Source: Acinetobacter lwoffii (GTDB taxonomy: Bacteria; Pseudomonadota; Gammaproteobacteria; Pseudomonadales; Moraxellaceae). From it: DNA of 64,000 bases. Positions 35,270 to 45,526 of this stretch are shown here, one piece after another; the first letter of the stretch is position 1; each line of letters begins with the position of its first letter. Where the stretch lies: contig NZ_CP077369.1 of NCBI RefSeq assembly GCF_019048525.1, forward strand, positions 2,728,001 to 2,792,000. Direction: 5' to 3'. The position numbers and the translations under genes were made by a program. The notes beneath the pieces were generated by a model. It saw only the letters and a program-made list of their open reading frames with translations. It was not told the DNA's origin and made no database searches.

Positions 35270-36283
35270 CTATTTTATATATTGCCGAGGACTTTGCCCA
35301 AACCAGCGTTTAAAGGCATGGTTAAAAGCAGCCGGCTCGGAATAGCCTAATAATTCTGCAATCATTTCAATCGAATACTGTTTGTATTCAATCAGTCGCA
35401 AAGCTTTATCTTTAATAATTTCTTCGCGAATCTGCTTATAACTGGTATCACACTGCTGTAACTGATGCCGTAAGGTTCGTTCCGGGATATTCAGCGCTTG
35501 TGCTGTTTCAGCCATGCTCGGCATCAGGCCGCTTTGGATTTCCAGATAATCCTGCACGCGCTGCACCACAGTCGGCGTCTGCTCATCCTGTTGCAAACGT
35601 TCCAGTTCAGCCAGACATTTGGCTTCATAAACGGCAAAAGTCACCGCATCCGCAGAGGGAATTTTAATATCCAGCACTGCTTCATCAAACCAGAATGCTG
35701 CCCGAGATGCATCAAACTGTACCTGTGTTCCATAATAATCATGGTAGACCTTTAAGGTAGTCAGATCTTCTGGATAGGCAAATGGCAACTCGATCCGCAA
35801 ATCAGGTTTGGATAAGCCCATCAATTTGTAAATTTCCCGGATAAACTTAAACGTCCCGGAAATCTCCGCCTGTGCCAGCAACATTCCCAAATGATCATCT
35901 TGCTGCTTGGCCCGATAACACAGCGCGCTATGATGCTCGCTTTGCTGCAAGGCCAACTGACCGGTCAGATGCGTCAACTGCTGAAAACGGATCACCTGAT
36001 TCAGTGCATCACGTACCGTAGGACTGGTCACCAGCAACATGAGTAAGGGACCATAACCTGCCAAAGCATAATGCTGGCCAATCAATAATCCCTGTTCAGG
36101 TTGGATTTCCTGTCCTACCACCTTAAGCACATCATGTTCCAGACTCGGATGGATCACCGAGCTTGGATCAAAGGCATCTACACGCAGTCCAATGTTTTGC
36201 AGTTTCTGATCGACTTCCATGCCAGCCTTGCGCATCCCTTGAATCAAATACATCAGACTGAGAACAGAACGTTTCATAACCAT
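35270..36283 (-). CDS. AraC-family transcriptional regulator (arabinose-binding-like N-domain)
   Basis: About 338 residues if started at the Met at 36283 (or 336 from Met at 36277, MKRSVLSLMYL). The open frame extends 29 codons further upstream, but that part is unlike the family. The N-terminal two thirds match the Arabinose_bd domain (GLLIGQHYALAGYGPLLMLLVTSPTVRDALN). Two C-terminal helix-turn-helices follow: MAETAQALNIPERTLRHQLQ, then SIEMIAELLGYSEPAAFNHAFKRWFGQSPRQY. It is divergent from the flavin monooxygenase gene, so it probably controls that gene; the inducer is unknown. Confidence 0.87.
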   Translation of the reverse strand: MVMKRSVLSLMYLIQGMRKAGMEVDQKLQNIGLRVDAFDPSSVIHPSLEHDVLKVVGQEIQPEQGLLIGQHYALAGYGPLLMLLVTSPTVRDALNQVIRFQQLTHLTGQLALQQSEHHSALCYRAKQQDDHLGMLLAQAEISGTFKFIREIYKLMGLSKPDLRIELPFAYPEDLTTLKVYHDYYGTQVQFDASRAAFWFDEAVLDIKIPSADAVTFAVYEAKCLAELERLQQDEQTPTVVQRVQDYLEIQSGLMPSMAETAQALNIPERTLRHQLQQCDTSYKQIREEIIKDKALRLIEYKQYSIEMIAELLGYSEPAAFNHAFKRWFGQSPRQYIK

Positions 36284-36421
36284 ACAAATACAATGTGATT
36301 GCTCTAGTTGTACTATAAAAATAATGTGTCGGCTATTGCCGTTTAGATCAATTTTCTGTCTAATCACCAAGGAGCAAATTACGATAAATATCCAACATTA
36401 AAATAAGTAAGGAATGTACTG

Positions 36422-37919
36422 ATGCTAGATCATGCCACCGCTACACGCTCCCCCCCCTCATACCAAAGTTGCCATTATTGGAGCTGGTTTCGGCGGTATT
36501 GCCATGGCAATACGTTTACAACAGCATGGTATTTATGACTTTATTATTCTGGAAAAAGGGAGCGATTTTGGCGGAACTTGGCGGGACAATCAGTACCCTG
36601 GAGCAGCCTGTGACGTGCAATCACATTTGTATTCCTTGTCATTTGCTCCAAAAAGTAATTGGTCCAAGCGTTATGCGGAAGCACCCGAGATATTTTCTTC
36701 TATTCAGGATCTGGTGACCGATTATAACCTGCGTGCTTTTTGCCGTTTAAATACTGAAGTTCTGGCAGCACATTACCAGGCAGAACGCTGTCTATGGCAA
36801 TTACAGCTTCAGGATCAAAGTATCCTTGAAGCCCAGTTCGTTATCTTCGCTTCTGGGCCATTGCATATTCCCCAAATCCCACATATTCCCGGTATTGAGA
36901 AATTCCAGGGTAAAGTCTTTCATTCTGCGCAATGGGATCACACTTATGATGTAACTGACAAAAATGTTGCTTCAATCGGGACAGGTGGCAGTGCCATTCA
37001 ATATATTCCGGAAATTGCCCCGCAATGCAAACATCTGTATGTCATGCAACGTACTGCAGCCTGGATCATTCCCCGAGATGAACGTGCCTATCCGAATCTT
37101 GAAAAGAAGCTCTTTAAAAAATATGACTGGTTTAGAAAGCTACACCGTGCCCGCCTGTATTGGTCAAATGAATCGCGTGTGGTACCGATTGTCAAACCTG
37201 GCATTATGAAATTCACCCAAAAACTGGCGGAACTATTCATTAAATATGAGGTAAAAAATCCTGAATTGGCCAAAAAACTGACCCCCGACTACATCATGGG
37301 CTGTAAACGCATTCTGGTCTCGAATAAATACTTCCCGACTTTTAACCGTACCAATGTAGAACTGGTGACCGAGAAGATTCAGGAACTGACTGAACACAGT
37401 ATCATTACACAAGATGGAAAAGAACGGCCGATTGACTGCCTGATTTATGGCACCGGATTCATTACCGATCCACGCATCTATATGAAGAATTTTCAATGTA
37501 CCGGGCTCCATGGCTTAGAACTGAATGAAGTCTGGAAACAAGGCGCTGAAAGTTATTATGGAATTTGCATGAAAGACTTTCCAAACCTGTTTCAGTTACT
37601 GGGACCAAATATCCTATTGGCGCACAACTCTGTGATTTTTATGATTGAGGCACAAGTCGAATATATTTTGCAGTTGATGCAACTGGTCGATCAATCCCAA
37701 AGCGATGCCATCATGGTCAAAGATCAGGCACAAAATACATTTAATCAGCAGGTGCAACACATGTTTGAAAAGACCGTGTGGCAATCTGGCTGTGTCAGCT
37801 GGTATCAGCAGGAAGGCAGCAAGAACTTTGCCTTATGGCCAACTTATACCTGGAAATACTGGCTCAAAACAAAAAAGCCAAATGCCGCAGATTATCGATT
37901 ATTGAATAAAGTCGCCTAA
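36422..37919 (+). CDS. FAD-dependent monooxygenase, Baeyer-Villiger type
   Basis: 495 residues in the continuous frame from ATG 36432; the feature starts at 36422 because a second ATG there has the better ribosome site (AAGGA eight bases before), but it reaches the gene only with one fewer C in the 8-C tract at 36450-36457. FAD site VAIIGAGFGGIAMA, then GGTWRDNQYPGAACDV, the Baeyer-Villiger fingerprint F-Q-G-K-V-F-H-S-A-Q-W-D, and the NADP site GTGGSAIQY. These enzymes insert oxygen into ketones or oxidise S/N centres. Substrate unknown; not AlmA-like at the N-terminus. Divergent from the AraC regulator. Confidence 0.87.
36450..36457 (+). repeat. Homopolymer (C)8 near the monooxygenase start
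   Basis: Eight C in a row, seven codons inside the frame from ATG 36432. Gain or loss of one C switches which upstream ATG is in frame. Confidence 0.9.
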
Positions 37920-37987
37920 AAGCTTTTTACCATCTGACATCAAGCGGTGGCATAATTTATAGGTAATTTTTTCAATCCATTAAACTT

Positions 37988-38896
37988 ATGCAATCGCTTT
38001 GGCTTATCTTTCAGCTTCTATTCTGTCTAGCACTCGGTTTTGCCATGGCAAAACGAATTCCACTTTCGATTATTAAAATCTGTTTCAAGCTATTGCCCTA
38101 TTTTAGCTATGTTTTATTGATTGCGATTGCCTTTGAATTTTCACAACTGGTAGATGAATTACAGCATCCCCTACAGATTCTAAGTACGTCGATCAGTATT
38201 GCCTTTCTGACTTCGCTCGGTGCTTTTGCATTTTGTTATCTACTATTTAAATGGGCAGGTTATCTTCCGAGTTCAGGCCGAGTCTCCGTCGACCTGGTAC
38301 TTAAATCCTTGCTGAATATGAGCTATGCCTTTTTGGCTCTCGCAGGTGGATATTGTTTACATGCGGGCTTGAATCTGTTTGATCTATCCTTGCAAATCAG
38401 CACCTGGCATTTGTTGCTGGTATTTATGTTCATGATTGGCCTGGATCTGGCTTATTCACCTTTAGATCGTTCCTGGTTAAATTTTAAAATTCTCTTAGTT
38501 CCGATTGGTTGTATTTTTGGTTCATTATTTGCAGTCATGCTTTATTCATTCTGGAATACAGACATCAGTCTAAAAGATTTGATCATGCTGTCACAAGGCT
38601 ATGGATTTTACTCAATGTCAGGTGTTGTCGTAACAGAACTCAGAAATGCAGAACTCGGCAGTATCGCGCTAATGAATGACCTCTTTAGAGAAATTTTTGC
38701 CATCTTACTCATGTATTGTATGGGCTGGAGATACCCAAGATCCGCCATTTCCGCAGCGGGTGCAACTGCGATGGATGTGACTCTACCGATGGTTAAACAG
38801 GCCTGTGGGCATGATTTTATTCCACATGCCATGGTCAGTGGTTTTATTTTGTCACTGTTAGCACCAGTCATGGTGAGTGTACTGGCAGCGATTTAA
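37988..38896 (+). CDS. lysO: Lysine exporter LysO family (YbjE-like)
   Basis: 302 residues, about eight to nine membrane helices. LysO exports lysine and toxic analogues such as thialysine. The conserved C-terminal half is clear: LSQGYGFYSMSGVVVTELRNAELGSIALMNDLFREIFAIL, then SAISAAGATAMDVTLPMVKQACG, matching the conserved acidic residues of the family. The N-terminal helices are less conserved. Monocistronic, 68 bp after the monooxygenase gene on the same strand; a shared transcript is possible. Confidence 0.85.
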   Translation: MQSLWLIFQLLFCLALGFAMAKRIPLSIIKICFKLLPYFSYVLLIAIAFEFSQLVDELQHPLQILSTSISIAFLTSLGAFAFCYLLFKWAGYLPSSGRVSVDLVLKSLLNMSYAFLALAGGYCLHAGLNLFDLSLQISTWHLLLVFMFMIGLDLAYSPLDRSWLNFKILLVPIGCIFGSLFAVMLYSFWNTDISLKDLIMLSQGYGFYSMSGVVVTELRNAELGSIALMNDLFREIFAILLMYCMGWRYPRSAISAAGATAMDVTLPMVKQACGHDFIPHAMVSGFILSLLAPVMVSVLAAI

Positions 38897-38926
38897 TTAC
38901 TTTATCACTTTCTCAATCTCACTAAA

Positions 38927-38947
38927 TTCCTCTTTTATAAAGAGGAA
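38927..38947 (+). terminator. Weak terminator after lysO
   Basis: TTCCTCTT (38927-38934) and AAGAGGAA (38940-38947) around 5 bases. The following sequence is pyrimidine-rich but lacks a true T run. Confidence 0.45.
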
Positions 38948-39018
38948 CTCTCCTCCCTGATTCAGTTTAAAAGCAGAATTTTAAAACGAAGCACAAGCAA
39001 GTAGGCCGAGAGGGCTGA

Positions 39019-39249
39019 CTAAAAACTTAAATCAATATCACTTAAGGCATCGCCTACTGTTTCAATAACATCCGAAGCAAGACTGATGGCATCAGATGCC
39101 AAACTGACCACATCGATCCCCGCTGTCCGATCTGCTGAGCTTGCCTGCTGTTGTTGCTATTCTTGTTGCTTAAGCTGTTCTGCCTGTTGAATATTTTGAA
39201 TCACGTCATTCTGTACTTTTTCTAATTGTGGTTCAGATGAAGTCATCAT
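39019..39249 (-). pseudogene. Small Gln-rich protein gene broken by an in-frame amber codon
   Basis: From the paired ATG codons at 39244-39249 the frame encodes MMTSSEPQLEKVQNDVIQN... It meets TAG at 39157-39159 within a Gln-rich stretch (QLKQQE*QQQQAS), then continues open to a second TAG at 39019-39021 (ending ALSDIDLSF). The part after the stop contains two similar heptad-like units (DVVSLASDAISL, ASDVIETVGDAL). The frame is continuous in composition across the stop, so a CAG/CAA to TAG change is the simple explanation. Family unknown. Either a recent pseudogene or a truncated 30-residue product. Confidence 0.6.
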
Positions 39250-39288
39250 TTTTCCTTTTTATTTTATAACCATTTTTTCAATATATAA

Positions 39289-39316
39289 AAAAAGCCTTTC
39301 GACTGAAAGGCTTTTT
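39289..39316. terminator. Bidirectional terminator after pyrF
   Basis: AAAAAGCCTTTC (39289-39300), loop GACT, GAAAGGCTTTTT (39305-39316). It closes the cmk-to-pyrF block on the minus strand, 16 bp after the pyrF stop. Confidence 0.92.
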
Positions 39317-39331
39317 GTCATTCAAACCATA

Positions 39332-40012
39332 TTAAAGCGTTGCCAGAATATCTTTTAAGGTTTGGCGCATATTTTTAGACTGGGTAATCGGGCGACCAAT
39401 TACCAGATGTGTTGAGCCATCTAGCATTGCCTGTTTCGGTGTCACAATACGTTTCTGGTCATCTGCATTCGACCCTTCTGGACGAATGCCGGGTGTCACC
39501 AATGCAAAGTCTTTTCCAATCGTTTCACGTAACATTTTCGCTTCTTGAGCTGAGCACACCACACCATCGAGACCACTCTCTTTGGTCAGTTGTGCCAGAC
39601 GTTTTACATGCTCATTTGGCTCAATATCCAGACCAATATCTTTTAAGTCTTCACGGCCCATTGAGGTAAGAACTGTGACGGCAATCAACTGAGTCTTATA
39701 ATTACCTGCTTGCAAACGCTCTACACAGGTTTCCATCATCTTACGGCCACCTGAGGCATGTACATTCACCATCCATACACCCAAATCTGCTGCTGCGCAT
39801 ACAGCCTGTGCTGTTGTATTTGGAATATCATGAAATTTCAGATCCAGAAATACATCAAAGCCCTTATCTTGAAGCGCTTTGACAATGATTGGACCTTCAT
39901 GGGTAAATAACTCTTTACCAACTTTTAGTCGACACAAGGCAGGATCTAGCTGTTCTGCAATGGCTAAGGCATCAAATTGGCTTTTGGCATCTAGTGCGAC
40001 GATGATACTCAA
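39332..40012 (-). CDS. pyrF: Orotidine-5'-phosphate decarboxylase
   Basis: 226 residues. Last step of UMP synthesis: decarboxylates OMP. The catalytic Asp-x-Lys-x-x-Asp is Asp57-x-Lys59-x-x-Asp62 ([12 protein letters not shown]). Substrate Asp9 is in IIVALDAK and the phosphate site is at TPGIRPEGS and HLVIGRPIT. Last gene of the cmk-rpsA-ihfB-lapA-pyrF run, 36 bp after lapA. Confidence 0.97.
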   Translation of the reverse strand: MSIIVALDAKSQFDALAIAEQLDPALCRLKVGKELFTHEGPIIVKALQDKGFDVFLDLKFHDIPNTTAQAVCAAADLGVWMVNVHASGGRKMMETCVERLQAGNYKTQLIAVTVLTSMGREDLKDIGLDIEPNEHVKRLAQLTKESGLDGVVCSAQEAKMLRETIGKDFALVTPGIRPEGSNADDQKRIVTPKQAMLDGSTHLVIGRPITQSKNMRQTLKDILATL

Positions 40013-40048
40013 GAGATTACCCCTTCATATAGGCAAAAAATAAGCCCA

Positions 40049-40414
40049 TTATAATGGGCTTTGATTTTCATTGGTAATATCTAATACAGTTTTTTCATGC
40101 CGGGTATGGGCTGCTGCTTCAGCGGCCATTAACTTGGCTGTATTCAACTGTTCCTTACGTAGATGTTCAATGTCTTTACGCAGTCGTTTAATTTCCCAAT
40201 TCGTCTGAAAAACCCGGAAGATCTGAACGCCCAATAAGAGGCCTAAAACGACACCTAAAGATAACGTGAGGAGAAGTAATAATCCCAGGCGCATTGCGGG
40301 AACTTGAGTAAATAACAAGTCCACTGACAATTCGGTACCGTTTTGCAGAACTAAAGCTAATGAATAACCAAACAGTACCAATAAAAGAATGACCAGAACG
40401 TAACGCATGAACAC
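40049..40414 (-). CDS. lapA: LapA-domain inner-membrane protein
   Basis: 121 residues with two N-terminal membrane helices (VLVILLLVLFGYSLALVL and RLGLLLLLTLSLGVVLGLLLG) and a cytoplasmic helical tail (WEIKRLRKDIEHLRKEQL). The family takes part in lipopolysaccharide assembly, partnering LapB in E. coli. Lies between ihfB and pyrF. The lapB gene, which follows lapA in E. coli, is absent here. Confidence 0.85.
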   Translation of the reverse strand: MFMRYVLVILLLVLFGYSLALVLQNGTELSVDLLFTQVPAMRLGLLLLLTLSLGVVLGLLLGVQIFRVFQTNWEIKRLRKDIEHLRKEQLNTAKLMAAEAAAHTRHEKTVLDITNENQSPL

Positions 40415-40432
40415 CCCGTAAAATATTTACAA

Positions 40433-40738
40433 TTATTTTTGTGCAGACTCGTTCACAGCGTCACGAAGTGCCTTGCCTGGTTTAAAGTGTGGAACTGCTT
40501 TTGCAGCAACTTCTACAGATTTACCAGTTTTAGGGTTACGGCCTACGCGCGGTTCACGGTGATGCAATGCAAAACTACCAAATCCACGAATCTCGATACG
40601 ATTGTCAGTTGATAAAGCTTCTATCATTTGATCGATCATAATTTTAACTGCTTCTTCCACTAAAGGCTTAGCCAAATGCGGATTTTTTAACGCAATACGC
40701 TCTATTAAGTCAGACTTATTAAGTGCTTCAGTAGTCAT
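40433..40738 (-). CDS. ihfB: Integration host factor beta subunit
   Basis: 101 residues. DNA-bending protein that pairs with IhfA. The family signature [28 protein letters not shown] includes the DNA-intercalating Pro and basic arm. The C-terminal [15 protein letters not shown] is typical. Lies downstream of rpsA, as in many gammaproteobacteria; the rpsA terminator precedes it, so it may have its own promoter. Confidence 0.97.
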   Translation of the reverse strand: MTTEALNKSDLIERIALKNPHLAKPLVEEAVKIMIDQMIEALSTDNRIEIRGFGSFALHHREPRVGRNPKTGKSVEVAAKAVPHFKPGKALRDAVNESAQK

Positions 40739-40803
40739 CTGCGACCTCTTTAATTATCAAGCTACTTGGGATCTATTTCCCGATAATAACCTGTTTAAAT
40801 ACA

Positions 40804-40841
40804 AAACGGTAGCGCAATAATTAAATACTACGCTACCGTTT
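40804..40841 (-). terminator. Terminator/attenuator after rpsA
   Basis: AAACGGTAGCG (40804-40814), 16-base loop, CGCTACCGTTT (40831-40841), followed on the minus strand by TTTTGTATTT. Lies between rpsA and ihfB. Confidence 0.8.
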
Positions 40842-40901
40842 ACAGTATTTGTATAAAAAGTATTAGTTAACTTACATTAACAATACAATTCAAACGCTTA
40901 C

Positions 40902-42578
40902 TTAGTTGCCCATTTGAGCTTTGATCAGGTCACCAATTGTCTTAGGACCATTGTCTTGACCAGCAGGAGCTGTTTTCAAGTTAGCAACTGCTTCTTTCTC
41001 TTCAGCTTCGTCTTTCGCTTTGATAGACAAGTTGATTGCGCGAGATTTACGATCTACGTTGATGATCTTCGCTTCAACCTCTTGACCAACTTCAAGGAAC
41101 TTAGTTGCATCTTCAACGCGATCGCGGTTGATTTCAGATGCTTTCAAAGTCGCTTCAACTTCGTCAGCTAACTTAACAGTAGCGCCTTTAGCGTCAACTG
41201 CAGTTACAGTACCTTTAACCAACGCACCGCGTTCGTTAGCAGCAAGGAAGTCATTGAACGGATCGTTGTTCATTTGCTTGATGCCAAGGCTGATACGGTT
41301 GCCTTCAGCGTCTACAGAAAGGATAACCGCTTCAACAGTGTCGCCTTTCTTGTAACGACGAATCGCTTCTTCGCCTTGTTCGTTCCAAGAAATATCAGAC
41401 AAATGAACTAGACCGTCGATACCGCCTGGTAAACCGATGAAGATACCGAAGTCAGTGATAGATTTGATCGTACCAGAAACTTTTTCGCCTTTGTCGTGAT
41501 CTTTAGCAAACTCTTCCCATGGGTTAGCACGAGTTTGTTTGATACCCAAAGAAATACGACGACGTTCTTCATCAACTTCAAGAACCATAACATCAACTTC
41601 GTCACCAATCTGAACAACTTTAGATGGGTGGATGTTTTTGTTCGTGTGATCCATTTCTGAAACGTGTACTAAACCTTCAACGCCTTCAGCGATTTCAGCG
41701 AAACAACCATAGTCAGTCAGGTTAGTTACGCGCGCTTTAACGATTGAACCTTTAGGGTAACGGTTCATGATCGCTAACCATGGATCTTCGCCAAGTTGTT
41801 TAAGACCTAGAGAAACACGGTTACGTTCGCGGTCGAATTTAAGTACTTTAACAGTAACTTCTTGACCAACTTCAACAACTTCTGAAGGGTGCTTGATACG
41901 TTTCCAAGCCATGTCAGTGATGTGAAGAAGACCATCAATACCGCCAAGGTCAACGAATGCGCCGTAGTCAGTAAGATTTTTGATAGTACCAGTAACTGTT
42001 TGACCTTCTTCAAGCTGAGCAAGAAGAGCTTCACGGTCAGCTGAAGATTCAGCTTCCATAACAGCACGACGTGAAACAACAACGTTGTTACGTTTAGCGT
42101 CAAGTTTGATTACTTTGAATTCTAACTCTTTGCCTTCTAGGTGAGTAGTATCACGAATAGGACGAGTATCAACTAAAGAACCTGGAAGGAACGCACGTAC
42201 TGGACCGATGTCAACAGTGAAACCACCTTTAACTTTACCAGAGATAACACCAGTAACGATTTCGCCGTCTTCAAAGATTTTTTCAAGTTTAGTCCAAGTT
42301 TCTGCGCGTTTAGCTTTTTCGCGAGAAAGAACTGTTTGACCCATACCGTTGTCAAGTGCTTCAACAACTACGTCTACAGTATCGCCAACTTGAACTTCAA
42401 GTTCGCGCTGTTCATTTAAGAATTCAGCACGGTCAACAACGCCTTCAGATTTAAGGCCAGTGTCAACAGTTACCCAATCAGAGTCAATGCTTACTACAAC
42501 GCCCTGGATAACTGCACCCTTTTCAACGTTGAGGTTTAATTCGCTTGCTTCAAAGAGGGCTGCAAAAGATTCGGTCAT
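40902..42578 (-). CDS. rpsA: 30S ribosomal protein S1
   Basis: 558 residues with six S1 RNA-binding domains. Repeats such as [29 protein letters not shown] and [28 protein letters not shown] are evident. It binds mRNA and helps start translation of weak-site messages. The codon use is notably biased (many aac, aaa, ggt), as expected of a strongly expressed gene. Order cmk-rpsA-ihfB is the conserved one. S1 often represses its own translation. Confidence 0.98.
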   Translation of the reverse strand: MTESFAALFEASELNLNVEKGAVIQGVVVSIDSDWVTVDTGLKSEGVVDRAEFLNEQRELEVQVGDTVDVVVEALDNGMGQTVLSREKAKRAETWTKLEKIFEDGEIVTGVISGKVKGGFTVDIGPVRAFLPGSLVDTRPIRDTTHLEGKELEFKVIKLDAKRNNVVVSRRAVMEAESSADREALLAQLEEGQTVTGTIKNLTDYGAFVDLGGIDGLLHITDMAWKRIKHPSEVVEVGQEVTVKVLKFDRERNRVSLGLKQLGEDPWLAIMNRYPKGSIVKARVTNLTDYGCFAEIAEGVEGLVHVSEMDHTNKNIHPSKVVQIGDEVDVMVLEVDEERRRISLGIKQTRANPWEEFAKDHDKGEKVSGTIKSITDFGIFIGLPGGIDGLVHLSDISWNEQGEEAIRRYKKGDTVEAVILSVDAEGNRISLGIKQMNNDPFNDFLAANERGALVKGTVTAVDAKGATVKLADEVEATLKASEINRDRVEDATKFLEVGQEVEAKIINVDRKSRAINLSIKAKDEAEEKEAVANLKTAPAGQDNGPKTIGDLIKAQMGN

Positions 42579-42688
42579 GATATTTCCGATAAAGTCAGCG
42601 GTCTTGGATCAGACAAGGCCGGTTTAATTAAGCATCTACATAGTCCATATAAAACTGATCAAGCTATGCGTTTGCTGATAAAATTGGG

Positions 42689-43372
42689 TTAATTTGCTAA
42701 CTGCTGATCCACATAAGTGGTCATCAGCTGGAATACTTCATCGATATTCAAATCTGAACTATCAATAATGTAAGCATCATCCGCAGGCTTGAGTGGAGCG
42801 ACGGCGCGTTCCGTATCTCGTTTATCGCGAGCGATGATATTAGCTAAAATGTCGCTTATTTTAACATCCAGTCCCATGCCCTGCAACTGCTTTACACGTC
42901 TTTGCGCGCGTGATTCAGCCGAGGCCGTCAAATATATTTTTGCCTGGGCCTGCGGGAAGATACTTGTTGCCATATCACGTCCATCTGCCACCAGACCAGG
43001 CGCCTGTGCAAAGGCATGCTGACGTGAAACCATCGCTGTTCTAAGCTCAGGAATTGTTGCAACTTTTGAAGCAAACTCTCCTACTCGTTCAGTGCGAATG
43101 GTTTGGGACACGTCTTCACCATCCAGCCATACCTGCACCCCAGTGTCGGTACTGACAAACTGAATATCTAAATTTGTTGCGATTTGTACGCATTCTGGCA
43201 ATTTCGTGTCTAGCGAATCCAGCAAATCATGGTGATGCAATGACAAACCCAAAAGGCGGTATAAAGCACCAGAATCCAATAAGTGAAACTGATAATGTGC
43301 AGCCAGTTTCGCTGCTAACGTGCCCTTGCCAGACCCACTTGGACCATCAATGGTAATAATTTGAACTGTCAT
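42689..43372 (-). CDS. cmk: Cytidylate kinase
   Basis: 227 residues. Phosphorylates CMP/dCMP. P-loop Gly10-Pro-Ser-Gly-Ser-Gly-Lys-Gly-Thr18 at the N-terminus, and the CMP-specific [15 protein letters not shown] and AQRRVKQL lid segments. First gene before rpsA, 110 bp away. Confidence 0.97.
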   Translation of the reverse strand: MTVQIITIDGPSGSGKGTLAAKLAAHYQFHLLDSGALYRLLGLSLHHHDLLDSLDTKLPECVQIATNLDIQFVSTDTGVQVWLDGEDVSQTIRTERVGEFASKVATIPELRTAMVSRQHAFAQAPGLVADGRDMATSIFPQAQAKIYLTASAESRAQRRVKQLQGMGLDVKISDILANIIARDKRDTERAVAPLKPADDAYIIDSSDLNIDEVFQLMTTYVDQQLAN

Positions 43373-43389
43373 TGCTTTCCCGTTGTTGT

Positions 43390-43821
43390 TTAAACAGATT
43401 TTGCGAGTTTTGTCAGGCCTAGTTTAATCGCTGCCTGTAACTGTGCAAGGATTAATTTACTCACAAAAGGCGCACGTGCCTGCAATTCAATCGTATAAGT
43501 TACTAACGTTTTGTTATCAGCCAGTGCTTCAAATTCAATAATGCCTAAATGATGCTTGATCAATGGATTTTTAACAATCTGATATTCGATGCGATTATTT
43601 GGCTCGAACAAGGTAATTTGTTCTTTCAGCGGCTTCACTGGCCCCATACCCATTGCACGTACTGAACCGAGTCCATCAGGATATTCAGCATCCGCAGAAT
43701 CCTTGATTCGTTCGACCTGCATCGGTGCGAAGGCAATATTATAGGTGGCATGCTTGGACATCAAATTGAAGACATCATCAAGGGCTGCTGGGAATTCTTT
43801 TTTTACTTGGATGCTGTTCAT
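43390..43821 (-). CDS. SRPBCC-fold (polyketide cyclase/START-like) protein
   Basis: 143 residues. Helix-grip fold: N-terminal strand and helix [27 protein letters not shown], then alternating strands, ending in a long C-terminal helix ([18 protein letters not shown]). The family binds hydrophobic ligands. Ligand and role unknown. It lies 17 bp upstream of cmk on the same strand, so is likely co-transcribed. Confidence 0.8.
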   Translation of the reverse strand: MNSIQVKKEFPAALDDVFNLMSKHATYNIAFAPMQVERIKDSADAEYPDGLGSVRAMGMGPVKPLKEQITLFEPNNRIEYQIVKNPLIKHHLGIIEFEALADNKTLVTYTIELQARAPFVSKLILAQLQAAIKLGLTKLAKSV

Positions 43822-43881
43822 TATTGTTCCTGAAGATTGCAGATATTTGAAAGTGGGAAAATTTTAGCGGATAAAGTAAAT

Positions 43882-44397
43882 TTACTTCTGCGTATTTAAT
43901 AACTTTTCTTGTAACTTGAATTGTCGTTTCTGCTCGCGACGCAACTTAAAAAATGCACTGAGCTGTTCAGAGCATTGCTGCTGCATGCAGCCTGCCTGGA
44001 AAGAAAATACGTGATTATAATAACCGGTTTCAAACAGTTGACGCGCACTCACCAGTGAACCTGCTTTCGCTTCAAATGCGCCAAATACTACCCGTGAAAC
44101 CCGTGAATGCACCAGCGCACCAACACACATGGTGCACGGCTCTAAAGTCACATAAAGCACTGCATCATCAGGTAAACGATAATTCTGGATATTTTGACAG
44201 GCATCACGCAGCGCCACAATCTCGGCATGCGCGGTCGGATCATTTAAAGAAATCGGCGCATTAAAGCCCTGACCAATGATCTGATTCTGACTAACAATAA
44301 TCGCACCCACCGGAATTTCGCCCTGTGCGGCAGCAAGTGCAGCCTGCGCATAGGCAAGCTGCATCCAGTATTCATCGCTCAATTGTGTTTCGGACAT
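43882..44397 (-). CDS. tadA: tRNA-specific adenosine deaminase
   Basis: 171 residues. Converts A34 to inosine in tRNA-Arg(ACG). Zinc motif His57-Ala-Glu59 (TAHAEIVALRDA) and Pro-Cys88-Thr-Met-Cys91 (LEPCTMCVGALVHSR). C-terminal basic tail (KLRREQKRQFKLQ) fits TadA. It starts 8 bp after the hydrolase gene's stop codon, so they are likely one transcript. Confidence 0.95.
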   Translation of the reverse strand: MSETQLSDEYWMQLAYAQAALAAAQGEIPVGAIIVSQNQIIGQGFNAPISLNDPTAHAEIVALRDACQNIQNYRLPDDAVLYVTLEPCTMCVGALVHSRVSRVVFGAFEAKAGSLVSARQLFETGYYNHVFSFQAGCMQQQCSEQLSAFFKLRREQKRQFKLQEKLLNTQK

Positions 44398-44404
44398 GTA
44401 AAAC

Positions 44405-45526
44405 TTAAATCACACCATACTGTTTTAGCAAGGCATTCCAGCTTTCAATATTGGTCACCGGAGGGTTTGCAGACAAAATACCTTTTAAGCTCATATCTGC
44501 ACCCTTTTTCCATGCAGGAGAAAGGTCTTTATCCACCAGACGTGCGCGCACACCTTCGACAAAGTCATGATGACGGATTTTCCAGTCTGAGATCTGAACT
44601 TCCAGTTCGAAAACTTCATTCCAGGAATGTATCTGCTTACCCCATTGCCACAATAGCCAGGTCAAGGCTGCAGTAGTTGGCGAACCTTTTTTCAGGTTTT
44701 CACTGGCCTGACGCAACCAGTCACTACGCGCATCACTCAGGCCAATAATCGACTCATAATCATGCTCAAAGTTGATACCACGGCAAACACTATGAATCAC
44801 ATCCAAGGAGTTTTGCAACGGTCCCGGGCCGACCGGACGGTGCATACTATTCAGGGTATCATCAATGGCACGAAAGTCACCTGCAGGATAATGCTCCCAG
44901 TCGATATTAATCACTTTATCCAAAACTGAATCACGCTGTGCATCACAAATATGCGTTGCCCAGCCAATCCCATAAGCGCCCGCAGCGGTCATGATCGAAC
45001 CGGTCAAGCCAGTAAATAGACCAATCGCACCACGATCTGCTAAGAAGCGGGTTGCACCCACGTCTGGATACAAACCGATATTGATTTCAGGCATTGCCAA
45101 ACGTGAATATGGCGTCACTAAACGGAAAGGCGCCGCCATAAACAAGCCCAAGCCACCACCCATCACATAACCTTCACCCCAGACTAAAACGGGTTTGGCA
45201 TAATTATGCAGTAACAGATCGAGTGCATATTCTTGTTCAAAGAATTTATTGGCAGCCGCGACTTCATCATTAATCACTAACTGACGCAGCTTACGCACAT
45301 CCCCACCCGCACAGAACGCTTTCGGTGTGGTTGAATCCAGCCAGATGGCTTTGACGCTATCATCATGATGAAAGTCCTGAAATACTTCCAGAAGTGCGGA
45401 AGCAATCGATTCATCGAGAGCATGCAAAGATTTCGGGCGATTTAAACGAACGATACGCCAACCATTGTGCGCTTCTTCAACAATCAAATCCGGATGATAA
45501 TGTTTAGTAAGGGGAGAATATTTCAT
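44405..45526 (-). CDS. Enoyl-CoA hydratase/isomerase-family protein, 3-hydroxyisobutyryl-CoA hydrolase type
   Basis: About 373 residues from the ATG at 45524-45526, which overlaps the ung stop (ATGA). An earlier in-frame ATG at 45541 would overlap ung more. Crotonase fold: [12 protein letters not shown] and [13 protein letters not shown] form the oxyanion hole, and [19 protein letters not shown] is the HIBCH signature. The longer C-terminal half fits HIBCH (valine catabolism) rather than a simple hydratase. Valine pathway genes are not near, so the substrate is provisional. Confidence 0.85.
   Translation of the reverse strand: MKYSPLTKHYHPDLIVEEAHNGWRIVRLNRPKSLHALDESIASALLEVFQDFHHDDSVKAIWLDSTTPKAFCAGGDVRKLRQLVINDEVAAANKFFEQEYALDLLLHNYAKPVLVWGEGYVMGGGLGLFMAAPFRLVTPYSRLAMPEINIGLYPDVGATRFLADRGAIGLFTGLTGSIMTAAGAYGIGWATHICDAQRDSVLDKVINIDWEHYPAGDFRAIDDTLNSMHRPVGPGPLQNSLDVIHSVCRGINFEHDYESIIGLSDARSDWLRQASENLKKGSPTTAALTWLLWQWGKQIHSWNEVFELEVQISDWKIRHHDFVEGVRARLVDKDLSPAWKKGADMSLKGILSANPPVTNIESWNALLKQYGVI

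Noticed and set aside
36284..36370. N-terminal 29 codons of the AraC-family frame
   Set aside because: Upstream extension unlike the family and overlapping the divergent promoter region; the later Met gives a normal N-terminus.
40902..42578. S1 domain repeats as a DNA repeat element
   Set aside because: The repeats are protein-domain repeats of rpsA, not a mobile or CRISPR-like array.
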